This document shows positions 10,871 to 23,017 of a stretch of 64,000 nt of DNA, in pieces. The DNA is from Endothia cerciana (Eukaryota; Ascomycota; Sordariomycetes; Diaporthales; Cryphonectriaceae): contig JALRMH010000024.1 in the NCBI GenBank assembly GCA_026119935.1, forward strand, positions 372,001-436,000, read 5' to 3'. Position numbers and translations under genes: made by a program. Positions within the stretch are counted from its first letter, which is position 1. Every line of letters begins with the position of its first letter. A model generated the notes under the pieces. It did no database searches, had not been told where the DNA came from, and was given only the letters and a program-made list of their open reading frames with translations.

Positions 10871-13528
10871 GGTGGATGGAGGGGTGTCGCCGACCGGTCC
10901 GTCCGACGGGGATGCTTAGGTTGGTCAGGACTCTTGACAACGAGCAGTCTTGAGATTGGGTGAAGGAGATTGGCATTGACAGGCGATGAGATGGCTCGCG
11001 ATGGAAGCATGAGTTGATGGCGGGCGGCCATGGACAGAGTCATTCACAGGTCATATGAATGAAAGGGGTGGAAAGTCTGTACGTATTGGAAACTCAGGAG
11101 GCACGCGATACGTGCCTATGCCCACTCTGTACGTTAAGTATTATGTGGAGGGTGGAGTCCTGCCTTGGCGGCTGCCTCAGTCGCGCCCTTACAACACGTT
11201 GTCACCTGAACTCAGCAAGGCAACAAGAAGCCATGGCTGGTTGCCAAACGAGCAGTGCCCAGCATCCTCGTGCAACAATCTGAGACCAAGATCACGGTCC
11301 CCAGACGCAATAACAACAACTTCACTCTTACTGTACTGGGAAGAATGGCAATTTAAGAAGCTCAGGCACGGGGATAAAGAGAAATATGAATATATACGTC
11401 GTCCGTACTTCCTTCAGCATCAGGGTTGGGGTTAGGGTATGGGTCCTGCAATTGGGCATGGTCCTGCCGAGGCCATCTGCTCCCACTCGGGAATGGGCCC
11501 TGTTTGCAGCAAGCAGAGAAGAGCTTAGCGGTCTGAATGACTTCATGGAATGAGCCCTCGGGTCGCGTGCGTTAGAAGAGCAGCGGGGGGGCCTCCCAGA
11601 CTCTTACAAGGTAGTTAGATGAATTCAGCCACGGCATGTTTCAGTGACCTCATACTTGGGTAGCACACGCATGTCGGTTCCCGTCTAAGGGGTTCCACCA
11701 CCTGTCGCGTGCCCCCAGCGGGGTGTGCGGTGTGGGCATAGTACATAGTAGTACGTACCTAGCGTCGTAGGCGTGTAACCCGCAGGTTCTTGGAGAGAAC
11801 ACTCCGGCTGCTCGACGGATTTTCATCTTGAAGGGGCAGGCAACAGCTATTCCTGATCTCTGTCGGAGAACAAGAGGATACGCGGCTGACACGTCTGCAG
11901 AGGTTGAACCACCACCTAGCCATATTCGTCCTGAGGAGCTGAACAGCCTTGAAAAATTCCCAGGGCCCGCGAGGTTGGAATATTGGGAAACGGGCCGGGG
12001 GGGGGCCCCTCGCCCCCTTACATCGATATGACTATTGGTTGACGTCATCGATCTACGTCCCTCAAAGGATCAAAGGAAAGCGCCCCAGACTATCAGATTG
12101 CCAGACTGCCGGATTCCCGATGAGCACCGCTGCTGTCCGCCAGTCTTTCGACCGGCAGACATCGTAGCACAGCAACACAGCAGCTGGGGGACCGGTTGGA
12201 CCTGTGACGAGGCAGGTCGGCAGCGGGCATTGGCGGCCTCGCACGCAAAAGCCTGTATTCCGTGTCATCTCGCGGGTTGAGGACGGGAGTGGGGGGATGC
12301 ACCAATGGCCCACAGGAGCTATGCCCTGGCCTGCCGCAGACACTGGCAGAGCTAGAGCTGCACGGGCAAATCAATGTCTGGCAGCTCGGGGAGCTGAGAG
12401 GCCCAGATGCGGATGTAACCCAAGTCCCGCGCATCCCTGTCCTGGTACATGCATACACCACTTGGTAGTAGCAGTTCGGTACGAAGGGTGGTGTCTCTGA
12501 ACCCAATTTCCCCAGACCTCTGAGACCTCGAAAAACGTTGAGACACCGCCGTTCCGTCCCCAGCTCATCCCCCGTCCCATGTTGCCCTCCAGGCGCCCTG
12601 GCATGCCTGGTACCGTCAGTTGCTGGGCATAACATCCCCCCTCGCCCCGACCTTTTCCCTGATTATCGAGACTCAGATATAGGACGGCGTGCCAGGTCCC
12701 CCGCCGCCGTGGTAAACATGTGAAGAGGACACCGCGCCACCCCTGGGCCTGCCATGTACATACATTGTAGTACTGTGGCACGCCTCTGGATCGACAAACA
12801 CGCCTGGCAGGATTGCCTATGCCGGGCGTCATGGCTCTCTCGATCCGGGAAGATATGATGGGCCCCTTGGTGAGTTCATGGGAAGGTCTCTTTCCGTTTG
12901 GGGGCTGGTCAGGCTAAGGGAAGGGAAAGACCCAGAGACGTCGAAACTGGATCGGGAAAGATGGGACGGCACTAGAGCCCAGTAGACACCTGAGGTAGCC
13001 CCCATTAGCCTGAAGGCGCATCTTGATTTTCCTGCCTACGCTGTGATCCAGCGGCCCTCATTGGCATCGTCGTGCAATCTCAGTGTGCCCTGCCCCCCCT
13101 GGCCCTCTACCAAATCCGTACTGTTTTGACGTGGTGGCTGTAGTCCACTCGCCTTATGACGTACTCCTGAACGTCACATCACCAGGTTGCCGTTTTGGCC
13201 AGAGCCACGTCCCCTCCTCCTGCGGCACCCAACAAACAAGCCGCCCCCCCCCCCCCCCACAGCCTGTTTTGAGGTCAGGCATCTCGACCGCCGTCGTATA
13301 AGACATTTCTCCCCGCGCCTCAACCGTGCTTCGGTCCTCCTACCTTCCTACATTTTCCCCTTGCAAATTTGGCGACAAAATTCCAGTCTGCCGGATACGA
13401 CGTGGTACCCCCTAACCATACCCTGATACCCCCCCGAGAACCTCCCCCCCATCCCAACCCGCTTTCTGTTCCTGCTTTGTTTCCTGAATACTCCCACCTA
13501 GAGGACCATCCACAACCCAGCAGCAACC
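10871..13528. other. 2.7 kb divergent intergenic region
   Basis: Lies between the ligase IV start (minus) and the HAM1-like start (plus). I find no frame with coding character and no tRNA. A 15-C run sits at 13244-13258. A lone TTAGGG near 11435 is not telomeric repeat. The last ~300 bases are pyrimidine-rich leader for the downstream gene. Confidence 0.5.
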
Positions 13529-16331
13529 ATGGCTTCGGCAGCGGTAAACAGACCGACCGATATCAAGCAGAAGGAGGCCGACGTGAACAGGAAGCTCCAG
13601 ATCTACGGCATCATCAGCGCATTCCAGCAGGGCAAGGTCCCTTCTGTAGGTTCTCGCCTGACATGCTTTGAGAGGAAATCAGCTAACGCTCCAACCTCAG
13701 AACGAGCAGATTGATGTCGCCCTGAACAGCTTTCTCGCCTCGAAAGCACTCTCCAGCCCCTCGCCAAAGCTGTCCTCCGAGGGCAAGTCTTTGGTTGCAG
13801 ACGTTCGCGACGTGGTTTCCCAGGCCAAGAAGCTCCTCTTGTCCAAGAACGAGGGTAATCTGTTGCAGGATTTCATCTGGCAGACCACGCAGTTCGACCC
13901 CACTGCTCTGAACGCCCCCAATGTTCCCGTCGACAAGGACACTGCCAAGCAGCATGGCAACAAGGCCCTGGAGGGCATGCGAACCCTCGGAACCCTGATT
14001 ATCACAAATGGGCAGTTCCGAAAGCTCTGTCAGCCCCCGCCTTCTTCCCCTACTGGCTTTGTAGAACCTTGCTGACATCGGTACCAGTGAGCGATGCTAC
14101 CATCCTCATCCGTGACATTGCCGGCGATGCCGCTACCAACGCTGCCGGCAAGGTGCGCCCGGGCGAGGATAAGTTGGCACAGATCGACCGTCCCGCCGAG
14201 GACAACACTTGGCATGACACTCCCGACTTGAGCAAGGAGAGCCTGAAGAAGCAGGTTCAGGGCGTCCACAAGGGCAGCGATCCCCGATCTGATACGAGCG
14301 CCGCTGCTGGCGAGGGCATCTCTGCTGCCAGGACCGACTCTGGCGTCAACGTCAATGCCGGTATTGATGCTGCCGCGAAGAATGCTCAGGATCGTACGGG
14401 CGTCACATCTGAGGACACTGAGGAGGCTAAGGCTGCAGCTCGGCAGCGCAGTGCGGAGTACAAGGCCAGGACTCAGGAGTACCTCAAGAAGAAGATGCCA
14501 CAGGACCGTCGTGACCAGACTATCTGGCGGCTGAAGGTGAGGCTTGCCCCTTTCCGATGATCCGCATCCCCCAGGACCCGTATTCTTGCCGTTGTCCCGA
14601 CGGAGCACTGTAGAAAAACAGTCACTAACTTGTATGTAGAAAATGGTCATTGAATGCCAGCAACACCCCGACTACAACGAGGCCATTTCAACGCTCCTGG
14701 ATCTTGCTGAGCAATACGGTAGCCACGGCAAGAACGTGACGACGGGTGGCACCGGTACCGTCAAGGATGCCCGATCTGCCTTGGCTCAAGCCGAGGCTGA
14801 CCTCAAGACCCTCATCGAGCGCTTTGCCAATGGCACCAGCAGTGACGACCTGTGGGACTCGGTCAGCCAGATCTATGCCGACGCGCAGAACGATCCTGAG
14901 TTGAATGATTGGTTCAAGTCTATGGACAGGTACATCCGTCGCTGTCTGCAGGAGCAAGGCTACATCCTGGAGCCCGCCTCGACCCAGGACTGGAACAGGC
15001 TCTACGACCACGGGAACTACCTGCTTCGAAACAAGTACAGGGCCCACACCGATCGCATCCTGGACGAGATCAAGTTCCTTGCGAACCAGTTCGACGAGGA
15101 TGCACAGAACAAGCAGTTTGCCCAGTCCGTAAACAAGCTCTTCCTTGACCTTGGGAACGACGAGAACGGCAAGCCGACGTTCAAGCCTCACCTGCTCAAG
15201 GATCTGACGGAGGTCATCCTTCCCCTGACCTTCGAGAAGATTGCGTACATTCCCATCCCTCGTGTCGAGTATTCTGATCCGCAAGTCGATGCCGTCATTG
15301 AGAATCTCGTCCTGGAGAGCGACAATTTCATGCCGAACCTGCTTGAGATCCACAATGAAAACCACATGAGGTTCGGTCGCAAGAAGACGACTGGTCACCA
15401 ACAGCACGCGGTCGAGGCCAAGGTATCCGGCATCCAGATGGACCTGCGAGACGTCTCGCTCTACATCAAGAAGAAGCAGGGGTTCCCATCCCTTACGGAC
15501 ACCATCGTCGCGGATATTCTCCTGCCCGGTGATGGCTTCAGCTTCACCATGAAGATGTCGACTGCTGGGAAGAGGGATACTAACAACTTCTTCAAGGTCG
15601 ACAAGGTTGACGTCTCCCTGAAGGATATGAAGCTCAAGATCAAGAAGTCGAACCACAAGTTGCTCTTTAACCTGGCCAAGCCCCTCGCCCTGAGGGCCAT
15701 GCGCCCTGCTATCCAGAAGGCCGCCGAAAACGCCATCAAGGACAACTTCAACAAGGCCGACAGCTTCTTGCGGCAGGTGCAGCTCGAGGCCCAGCGTGCC
15801 CTCGAGGAGGCCAAGAATGACCCAGAGAATGCCCCCAACGTTTACAAGCGCTACACCGAAGCATTCCAGAAGCAGTTGCTTCAGGGCAAGGAGAAGGCGC
15901 AGCGGGCCCAAGAGAAGCTGGAAGACAAGAAGGTCAATGTGGCCATTACGAAGGAAGACAGCATCTTCCCCAACGTTCATCTTCCCGGCGGCATCAGCTC
16001 CAAGGCCACCGAATACAGAGAGCTTGCCAGAAAGGGGGAGAAGTGGGAGAGCCCAGTCTTCTCGATCGGGGCTGCCAGCAGTACGTGATACGATACCCAA
16101 CTTCGCGGGCGAGGTACTGACGTCCACTCAGCGAGCTCCGATATCCCAGCTGCGCCCAAGGTCGCTCGCAAGCCTCACACCACAAGTGCCAGCACAGGCG
16201 TAACCAACGGCGCGACCAACGGCGCAACCAACGGCGCTACTAACGGCGCCGGCTACCCGGTCCATGGTGCCACGAAGACACTTGACCCGGCCGCGACAAA
16301 CCCTGCTGCCGGCCGGACGACGGTCTCCTAG
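13529..16331 (+). CDS. HAM1-like protein (predicted lipid-binding, BPI-like fold)
   Basis: Large conserved fungal protein with HAM1-like N- and C-terminal domains (Pfam families formerly listed as DUFs; named from memory). Five exons by eye: 13529-13645, 13701-14028, 14088-14536, 14640-16080 and 16132-16331, giving 844 aa with all phases closed. The helical N-terminal half starts with a QIYGIISAFQQGKVPSNEQI-like segment. The C-terminal half (residues ~480-720) is rich in alternating charged and hydrophobic strands, such as DVSLYIKKK and FTMKMSTAGKR, consistent with a tubular lipid-binding fold. A coiled-coil-like stretch (~700-760) and a disordered tail follow. The tail carries four tandem Thr-Asn-Gly-Ala units. 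No signal peptide. The molecular function is not established; a membrane-lipid role is inference from the fold. Confidence 0.85.
16203..16250 (+). repeat. four 12-bp units encoding Thr-Asn-Gly-Ala
   Basis: In-frame minisatellite in the last exon of the HAM1-like gene. Units differ only at third codon positions, so the protein repeat is exact. Copy number is likely to vary between strains. Confidence 0.9.
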
Positions 16332-17868
16332 GAGGAGAATGATGATGACGATGGAACTTCGACTGCGATACCGCCGACGCCCACCCAGCCAATAGGACCG
16401 TCTCGAACCTCCACGATCTATCAGGACGCAGAAGAATGATTCCCTTCGTTGGTACCCCAGAAAACTTCCTTTTGTTGAACATGCTTTTGTGCTTTATACC
16501 CGATTGCAAAAAAAAAACCTATTCTATGATACCCGGGTAAGGGAAATCAGCATCACGGACGCAGACGGACGGTAATGATGGGGAGGTTCGTCGCTTTGTG
16601 GTTTGACACATTTCGCCGTTAGTTTTTCATTATTTCAAACACGAAACAATGCCAGTCCAGTGCAAATTTGAATGCTTCCTCCATCGCCATTTCATAAATG
16701 TTTTCGAGACCAACTGCCAAAAACAAGGGGTATACAAGGATTATAGCGGACTGGAAAGGATCCTCAACATTGCAAGTCCCGCCGAGTAGACGCCCGCAAC
16801 ACCCGAACGCCTGCAAATATCCCGTCATGACAATAGGGCACATTGATACAGTGGCTGATGGACGAGCAGCCGCCTGTTGCCGAGGAAGGTGATCAGACAC
16901 TAGATACGAAAGCCACCAGCGATGTATCTTGTAACATTGTCTCGGTGAACAGTCTTGTCCGCTCGTGTGAAGCAGGCTCGAGAGAGCGAAGAAAATCTGC
17001 CGTCCTCCCCGAAGCCTATCTTCTACCCCCAGTACCTAGAGGTCATCGGCCTCATCTTCCATCGCTGCAACTTGGACCGCGCCAGGTAGATGACCCAGCC
17101 GCCCCTGATAGCAATCGTACGCATATCTTCTTCGTCTGCACAGGAGTTGCTCCACCCCCCACCCCCCCCAGCCCATCCTTTCAGCCCCTATTCCTCCCTG
17201 CTGGAACTATCTGCTAAAGTGCGAGGGGGCGGATACAATTCACCCAAGGTCTTGTCGGCCAGGTCGGCATCCAGACCCGCTGAGGTAGAGTGCGCTAAAG
17301 GGTGCCCGGGACTCGGGGCCAAAGAGTGCCTGTCTGGGTTGCAATAGTACATGGGAATGAATGAGTTGGTGTATGGTCGGCCTGAACGGTAACCCACGTT
17401 GAAGAGAGCACGGCGGAGGGAGCTGGGGTCGGATTCAGGGAAGCTCAAGTGGCACCTTACCTGTTGACGGCCTCCTGTGGTCCCCAGCTCAGCCAGTGCT
17501 CAGAATCTATCACTGCCGGGCCATGTCATTCCAGAGTCCCTCTTATGATCCTATGATTTCGGTCGCTGGTTGTTGGTCTGGGGAGACGTCACCCAAGTCC
17601 CGCGCGGTCCGTCCCGCAGCGACGACCTGCCGGGGCTGACGATCGCGTACGACCACTCCGGTACGTGAATAGAGAAGTATGTAGACGGCGGGATCGTATG
17701 AGGGACCCAGGGGCGGTTGCATATAGGTCTAGGGGAGAGCATGTGGTGGTAGCTTCTATTATTAGCGAGTGACTACCCTGCTTCCGGTATCCTGCTTTCA
17801 TATCCAGACACCCCCCCCCCCCCTCAACAGGTAAACTCAAGCATAGGTCTCTTATCTCAACCCTATAG
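16332..17868. other. convergent intergenic region, no gene seen
   Basis: Lies between the 3' ends of the HAM1-like gene (plus) and the carboxypeptidase gene (minus). A short A9 run at 16507-16515 is near the likely polyadenylation area. A 13-C run lies at 17811-17823. Open frames here have random-looking proteins. Confidence 0.5.
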
Positions 17869-20063
17869 TCAGTATGCGAGGCATACCAGGAGCAGAAAGA
17901 GCCTGCTCGGCAGGCGCACTGCACCACCGTTCTCGGCTGCAGACAGCGTCAGCAATTGGGGACGTCTGCTTTCTCTGGCCGGGGAGAGGTGCGGGTACTT
18001 ACAGCTTGCCTCACTCGTCACGTCCCCGGCGCCGTCGCGCGCGACACCAAGCTGGGGGGCAGTCCCGGAGCCCAGCGTGCCGGCGTCGGGCTGCGGCGCG
18101 GCCGCGTACTGCGGGAACGCGGCCGTCGAGTTCATGCTCGGCACCCGCCCCAGGAGCACCTCGAGCTGCCTGAACGAGACGGCCGCCTGCCAGGCCGGCA
18201 CCATGTGCCCTGTGAGGTCGACGAGCAGCCAGGTCAGGCCGCGCTCCTCGTGCCACGTCCCCAGCACGCCCTGGCCGCTCGCGCCCGCCAGGTCCGGGTT
18301 CGGGTGGTGCGGGACGAACAGCGGCCGGCTCGGCAGGCCCTGGAAGCCCATCGCGCCGTTCCACGTCATGTTCTGGATGGCGAGCAGCGTGCCGTTGGCG
18401 AGGAGCACCATGTCCATGGTCCCGTGGGCGATCTGCACGTTGTTGGTCCTCTCGACCACGCTGGGGATGGCCCTGTACGAGGACGGGTCCGAGTCGTCGC
18501 CGCCGCCGGCGAAGACGCTGCCCTCGGCGCAGATCGCCCAGTCGACGTCCGCGGGCGCGTGGATCGCCTGCTTCACGTCCGTCCGGTTGAAGTAGATCTG
18601 CAGGCCGGGGGTCATGTACATCTGGCTCGTCGGGAAGCCCAGCGGGTCCGAGGGGACGGGAAGTATCTCGGCGACCTCGTAGATGTTGAAGCCGGGGTTG
18701 ATGTCCAGGATAGCGTTGAAGGCCAGGTCGAAGACGTCGCACCCCGGGAGGTAGCTCTGGCAATCTGCGGTGAGCCCCGGTGTCCGGCAGACGTCCGGCT
18801 GCTGCCCCGACGGTGGGAACGTGAGGTACTTGTCCGAGTAGGCGTCGAAACCGCAGGAGCTGGACGCGTTCACGATCTGGGCTTTGGTGGTGTCGTTGAA
18901 GGGAAAGACCTGGGTGGGTGTCAGCGCCGTGGGCGAAGCACACGGGGTCCCAAGGAGGGCGGGTGACCGGCCAAGCCCTCGCCAGACCTGCGGGAAGGGA
19001 ACTCACATTCTCCCAATACTGGACGAAATAATTGGTCCCAGTGATGGGCGCTGATCCACCAGAAACCGTCGGATCATAACTGGACATCGTTCGAGCTCAG
19101 CACGCTTTCAGCCCGCTTATTGGAAGAACGCTTGGATGGATCTCGACACTGCTGCCGGGAACCCCCTCCGGTACTCACATGATCATGCCCTTCACATTGA
19201 AGTAGTCCGTGTCATTGGCGTCCAGCATATTACTAGAGATGAACGGGCAGTAAGCACCCGCGTAGCTCTCGCCGGTCACGTAGACACTGTAGCCCTGCAT
19301 GCCAAAAGCGTCCACGAAGTTCCTCCAGAAGCCCATGAACTGCTGCGCCACGTCGTCCTCGTTCTGGGCCGTGACGGTCCCCGTCGAGAACCCCGTCCCG
19401 ATGGGCTGTTCCACCCAGACGACGTTGCTGAGGTGGTGCCAGCTCCACGGGTTCGCGTACGGGCTGAGGGTGCCGCTCTGCCAGAGGAACGGGCCGTTCT
19501 CCTGCAGCAGGCCGCTCAGGGAAGAGCACCCGGGCTGGTCCTGCGCGTCAGTCCGGGATCTGTGGTTGGGGTGGGAGAGCCATGATAGAAACTCACACCG
19601 CCGTTGAGCCAGATGACGATCTCCCCGGTCGCGTTCTCCGCGGTCGTCGGGAAGAACCAGAAGAACATGGACGACCCATTGTTGGCGGCACCGACGGGTA
19701 GTGAGCCCGCAAAGGACTCACCGACGTCGAGATTGACTTCTGGGATGCCCGTGCCATTCACCAAGAACTCTGCCGAACTGTAGTCAGTACCACACAGAGG
19801 GCAGGACCCGGGTGTGTTTTCCACCCGGCCTGAGGAGGGGCGAGGTGGGCGGCGGAGGGTTTGACCCGGCAGAGCTTACTTGTGGTGTTGGCGTTGAGGA
19901 ACGGCGTGGACTGCGTCTGCCTCCTGTCGAACCGCGGCTCATCGGATCTCGTATCCTGCGCCCGGGGCCTGTAGCGGATGAGGGGGTTGAACCTCTCGAA
20001 GGTCGTCTCGGCGAGGGCCGTGACCAGAAGAAGGCAGGCGGGCAGGAAGGAACCGGGTTTCAT
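17869..20063 (-). CDS. secreted serine carboxypeptidase, S10 family
   Basis: Secretory or vacuolar exopeptidase that removes C-terminal residues. Exons on the minus strand: 20063-19880, 19769-19597, 19534-19179, 19079-19007, 18909-18003 and 17936-17869, giving 586 aa. The N-terminal signal peptide is MKPGSFLPACLLLVTALA. The oxyanion-hole motif WLNGGPGCSSL spans the exon 2/3 junction. The nucleophile is in GESYAG (Ser ~209). The catalytic Asp is in the HGTMDMVL segment and His is in TGHMVPAWQ. Several NxT/S sites suggest glycosylation. The last 20 residues are hydrophobic (RLFLLLVCLAY end) after a small-residue stretch, which suggests a GPI-anchor signal. The last intron (66 bp, GTAAGT...GCAG) is a multiple of three with no in-frame stop, so retained and spliced forms both encode the tail. 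Confidence 0.92.
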
Positions 20064-21249
20064 GGCGAAACACTTCAGCCGGAGACGACGGGTGCGGACT
20101 ACTTAGGTGCTGTCGGACTGAACAGCAGCGGCTAGGAGGCCCAGCGGGTGTGATGGGCCCAATGCCGTCTTTTCTCGAAGGAGCCAAGTCGTCCACGAAA
20201 CTGTCACGAGCGGGTGCAGTGGCGTTGAGGAGTCGCGAGGGAGTGCCAAGAGGTTCTCATCCACCGACATCGAGGCGTATGCGGTGTGTTTTGGGGAGGA
20301 GACGATGGTTTATAGGCGCGGCTCCTATTCCAAATTATAGCAGGCAGACATCTATTGTATCACGACGAGCTAATGGGCTATAAGCTCGCCCGCTACCAAG
20401 CTTTGGCAAGGCAAGGTTGGCTGACTGACGGCGGTCTGCTTCCGAGCTCCCTCGCATAACAAGCAGGGGTCACCACGACCAGATATGAGCTGCTGCCCGC
20501 CCCACATGCCATGTGCGTATCAGACTCCGTATGGCAGATCTGTTGAGTTCCGTGTGCGACAATCACTACTCCCAACAAGGCTGGCTGAGGGTATGTGATG
20601 GTCTCTGGTCCTGCAGTGTAAGACCAGCAGCCGGGGGCGGATAGGTACGTTGTGATCTTGGGTAGCACGACGAGGACGAGGAGGAGGAGGGTGGGGGCAC
20701 CAAGGTCGTGGCGCCATCACACACAGCTACGGCACAAACACACAAGGCGATCTTCGGAGAATAGGCTCCCGCCAGAGGTTAGATGCACGTGCTGGGGTCT
20801 TGAACAGCCGGGCCCCAATTCGAGCACTGACCGCGCTTACGGGACGTTGAACGGTCGTACATATATAGTGCTGAGAGGGCCCCACTCCTCCAGGGCCTCC
20901 TACACGGACCGAGAGGGCTGTGATTGGACAACAGCCCCTGTGAAAGTCTGCTTTGGGCAGTTCTTGGTGAATCAACTACTACCATAGTAGTAGCCTGGGT
21001 GCCTGGGTTCCAGGTCGGTGGGCCCAAGGTTACAGTTAAGTTTGGATGCCACGGCGATCCCACTCAACCCCAGACAGACTCGACATAAATATCTTGAATT
21101 GTTTGGTGGAAACAATTTCACATCGGTCGACAGCATTGCTTGGCAGATCCCATGTACTCGCATCGTCTCTGCTCGACAATGGGTGGTTGCAAAACTTTCT
21201 CAGTGTGTTGAATAAACAACTCTCAGTAAGTACTGACAAGAATTTCCCT
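20064..21249. other. intergenic, no gene seen
   Basis: Promoter side of the carboxypeptidase gene and 3' flank of the P450 gene, both minus strand. Neither strand shows a coding-like frame. Confidence 0.5.
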
Positions 21250-23017
21250 TCAGGAATGCTGCCGCGGTCGGAGTTGCACCATCGGCCCGTCCCTCAACGA
21301 CACGAAAGCATCATACGTCTGGTACTGGTCTACATTCTGTCGACCGACCTTGCTAGCGGGGCTGCCGCCTCCCAGGTTGCTCTCCGGGTCCCTCCGGATC
21401 TCGAAGGCGTAGATGATCTTGGCCATGACTATACTCATCTCGAGCCAGGCCAGGTTCTTGCCGGGACACCCTCTCGTTCCCGTCGAGAACGCGCAGAACG
21501 CGCTCTCGGCAAGCGCGACGCTCTCCGCTGTAGCCCCGGCCGACTTGTCGCCGACGATCCACCGCTCCGGCTTGTAGGTAAAGGGATCGGGGAATATCTC
21601 TTTGTTGAAACTCAGGCAGTAGTGTCCCACGCTCACGTTCACACCTTCAGGGAGGAAGTCGCCGTCGACGACAGTGCCGCCCTGGAGGACCCTGCGTGAC
21701 CCCTCGGCACCGACGGGCGGTGTCATCCGGAGAGCCTCCTGGATGACCACGCGGAGGTACGCGCAGGACTGCAGCTTCGGGCCCGACTCGATCTCCTGGA
21801 CGCTCGAGAACTTCGACAGGATCTCGCTCGCAAGCCTGCTCTGGACTGCTGGATAGTGCGCGAGGTAGAAGAACATGGCCGCGGTCACGATCGCCGTGGT
21901 GTCGGACCCCGCGATGATCAGGGACTCGGCCTCACCCCGCAGCTCCTCGATCGGGAAGCCCTCGCCGGTCTCGGGGTCCTTGGCGTGGAAGAGGTAGTAG
22001 AAGAAGTCTTTCCGGACCTCGAAGTCGGGATCCTGGGAGGCCAGCCGCTTCTGTGTTTCCTCCTCGGCCCTGGTGCGGTCTGTCAGGCAGTTTCCGACGA
22101 ATGCGTTCCACTTGACCAATGCCGGGGGAGCGGCCAGCCCCAGAAGCCAGTCCAGGCCCCGGGATTTGGACCAGACCCAGGCCCCGGCGAAAGGTGAGTG
22201 GGCGATCTGCAGGTATTTGGTCAGCCGGTCAGCGAAGCCGAGACCGCGAGCGGGAGAGTTGGCAAGCGTACCGGATGCATCAACTTCAACATATCAGCCA
22301 TCAACTCAGGCGCCTGCCTCATGTCGCTGTTGGGCTTCTTCATGCCAAACGATTTTCCGAAGCAGAGATCCCCGAGTATGTCAAAGACAAGCCAGTTGGT
22401 CCAGTCACTCATGTTGAGCGAGCCCGACCACTCCTGGCCAGGCTTGATTTCCTCTCCCAGGACTGCAACCCACTCGTCGGCATTGGATACCACAAATGGC
22501 TCCGCAGAGCGCAGCGCTTTGTCAGAGAATGCGTAGTTCAGCACACGCCTCTTCCGAGTGTGAATCGCTATGTCAGTGCTGTTCCATGTCGTCAGAGCCT
22601 TCGCATGGCGGGGCCAGGCGTCGTAGTACAGTCCTTTCTTCACATTGCCCTTGGGCCCGAAAATGTGTTGGTATGCCGATGGGGTATTGATGAGGACACT
22701 GTCAGGTCGATACCGGAATGATGGCCCTGGCGGTCGTTAGCTGCAGATACTACGGGCTCAGGTGTCTCCAGTAAGGTGTATTGGCTACCATATTTCTCCT
22801 GAAGTTGCCAGAGCCAGATATGTCGGTCTTGTTGGATGGTGTGCCAGTACGATGGGATTGTAGACAGGCGAGCCCAAAACGGTCCGGGGTATTTGGCGAG
22901 GGGGTGAAAATAAAGCCGGTATATTGCCGTGGCGAGAACACAGGCGACTGTCAGCGAGGCCAACAGAGCGAGAACATCTGCTCCAGATGCCTTTGTCAGA
23001 CTGCCGGAGAGAGGCAT
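21250..23017 (-). CDS. cytochrome P450 monooxygenase
   Basis: Microsomal haem-thiolate monooxygenase; substrate unknown. Exons 23017-22789, 22726-22272 and 22206-21250 give 546 aa with closed phases. The N-terminal anchor (~13-37) is followed by the basic/proline hinge HPLAKYPGP. I-helix AGSDTT is at ~327-332, ExxR (EALR) at ~385-388, PERW follows, and the haem loop is FSTGTRGCPG with axial Cys ~475. All core motifs are intact, so it should be active. The ATG at 23017 is chosen because the upstream in-frame codon is only GTG. It diverges from the rhodopsin-like gene at 24265. No polyketide or peptide synthase is nearby, so I do not assign it to a biosynthetic cluster. CYP family not assigned. 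Confidence 0.93.

Noticed and set aside
11425..11445. GGTTGGGGTTAGGG as telomere-like repeat
   Set aside because: Only one TTAGGG unit; chance occurrence is likely.
14688..16127. 479-codon minus-strand open frame
   Set aside because: Exact antisense shadow of the HAM1-like exon 4; Leu/Val/Gly-rich with no motifs.
18011..19087. 358-codon minus-strand open frame overlapping the carboxypeptidase
   Set aside because: Another frame of the same strand; its Arg/Pro/Gly-rich product lacks the S10 motifs, which lie in the spliced frame.
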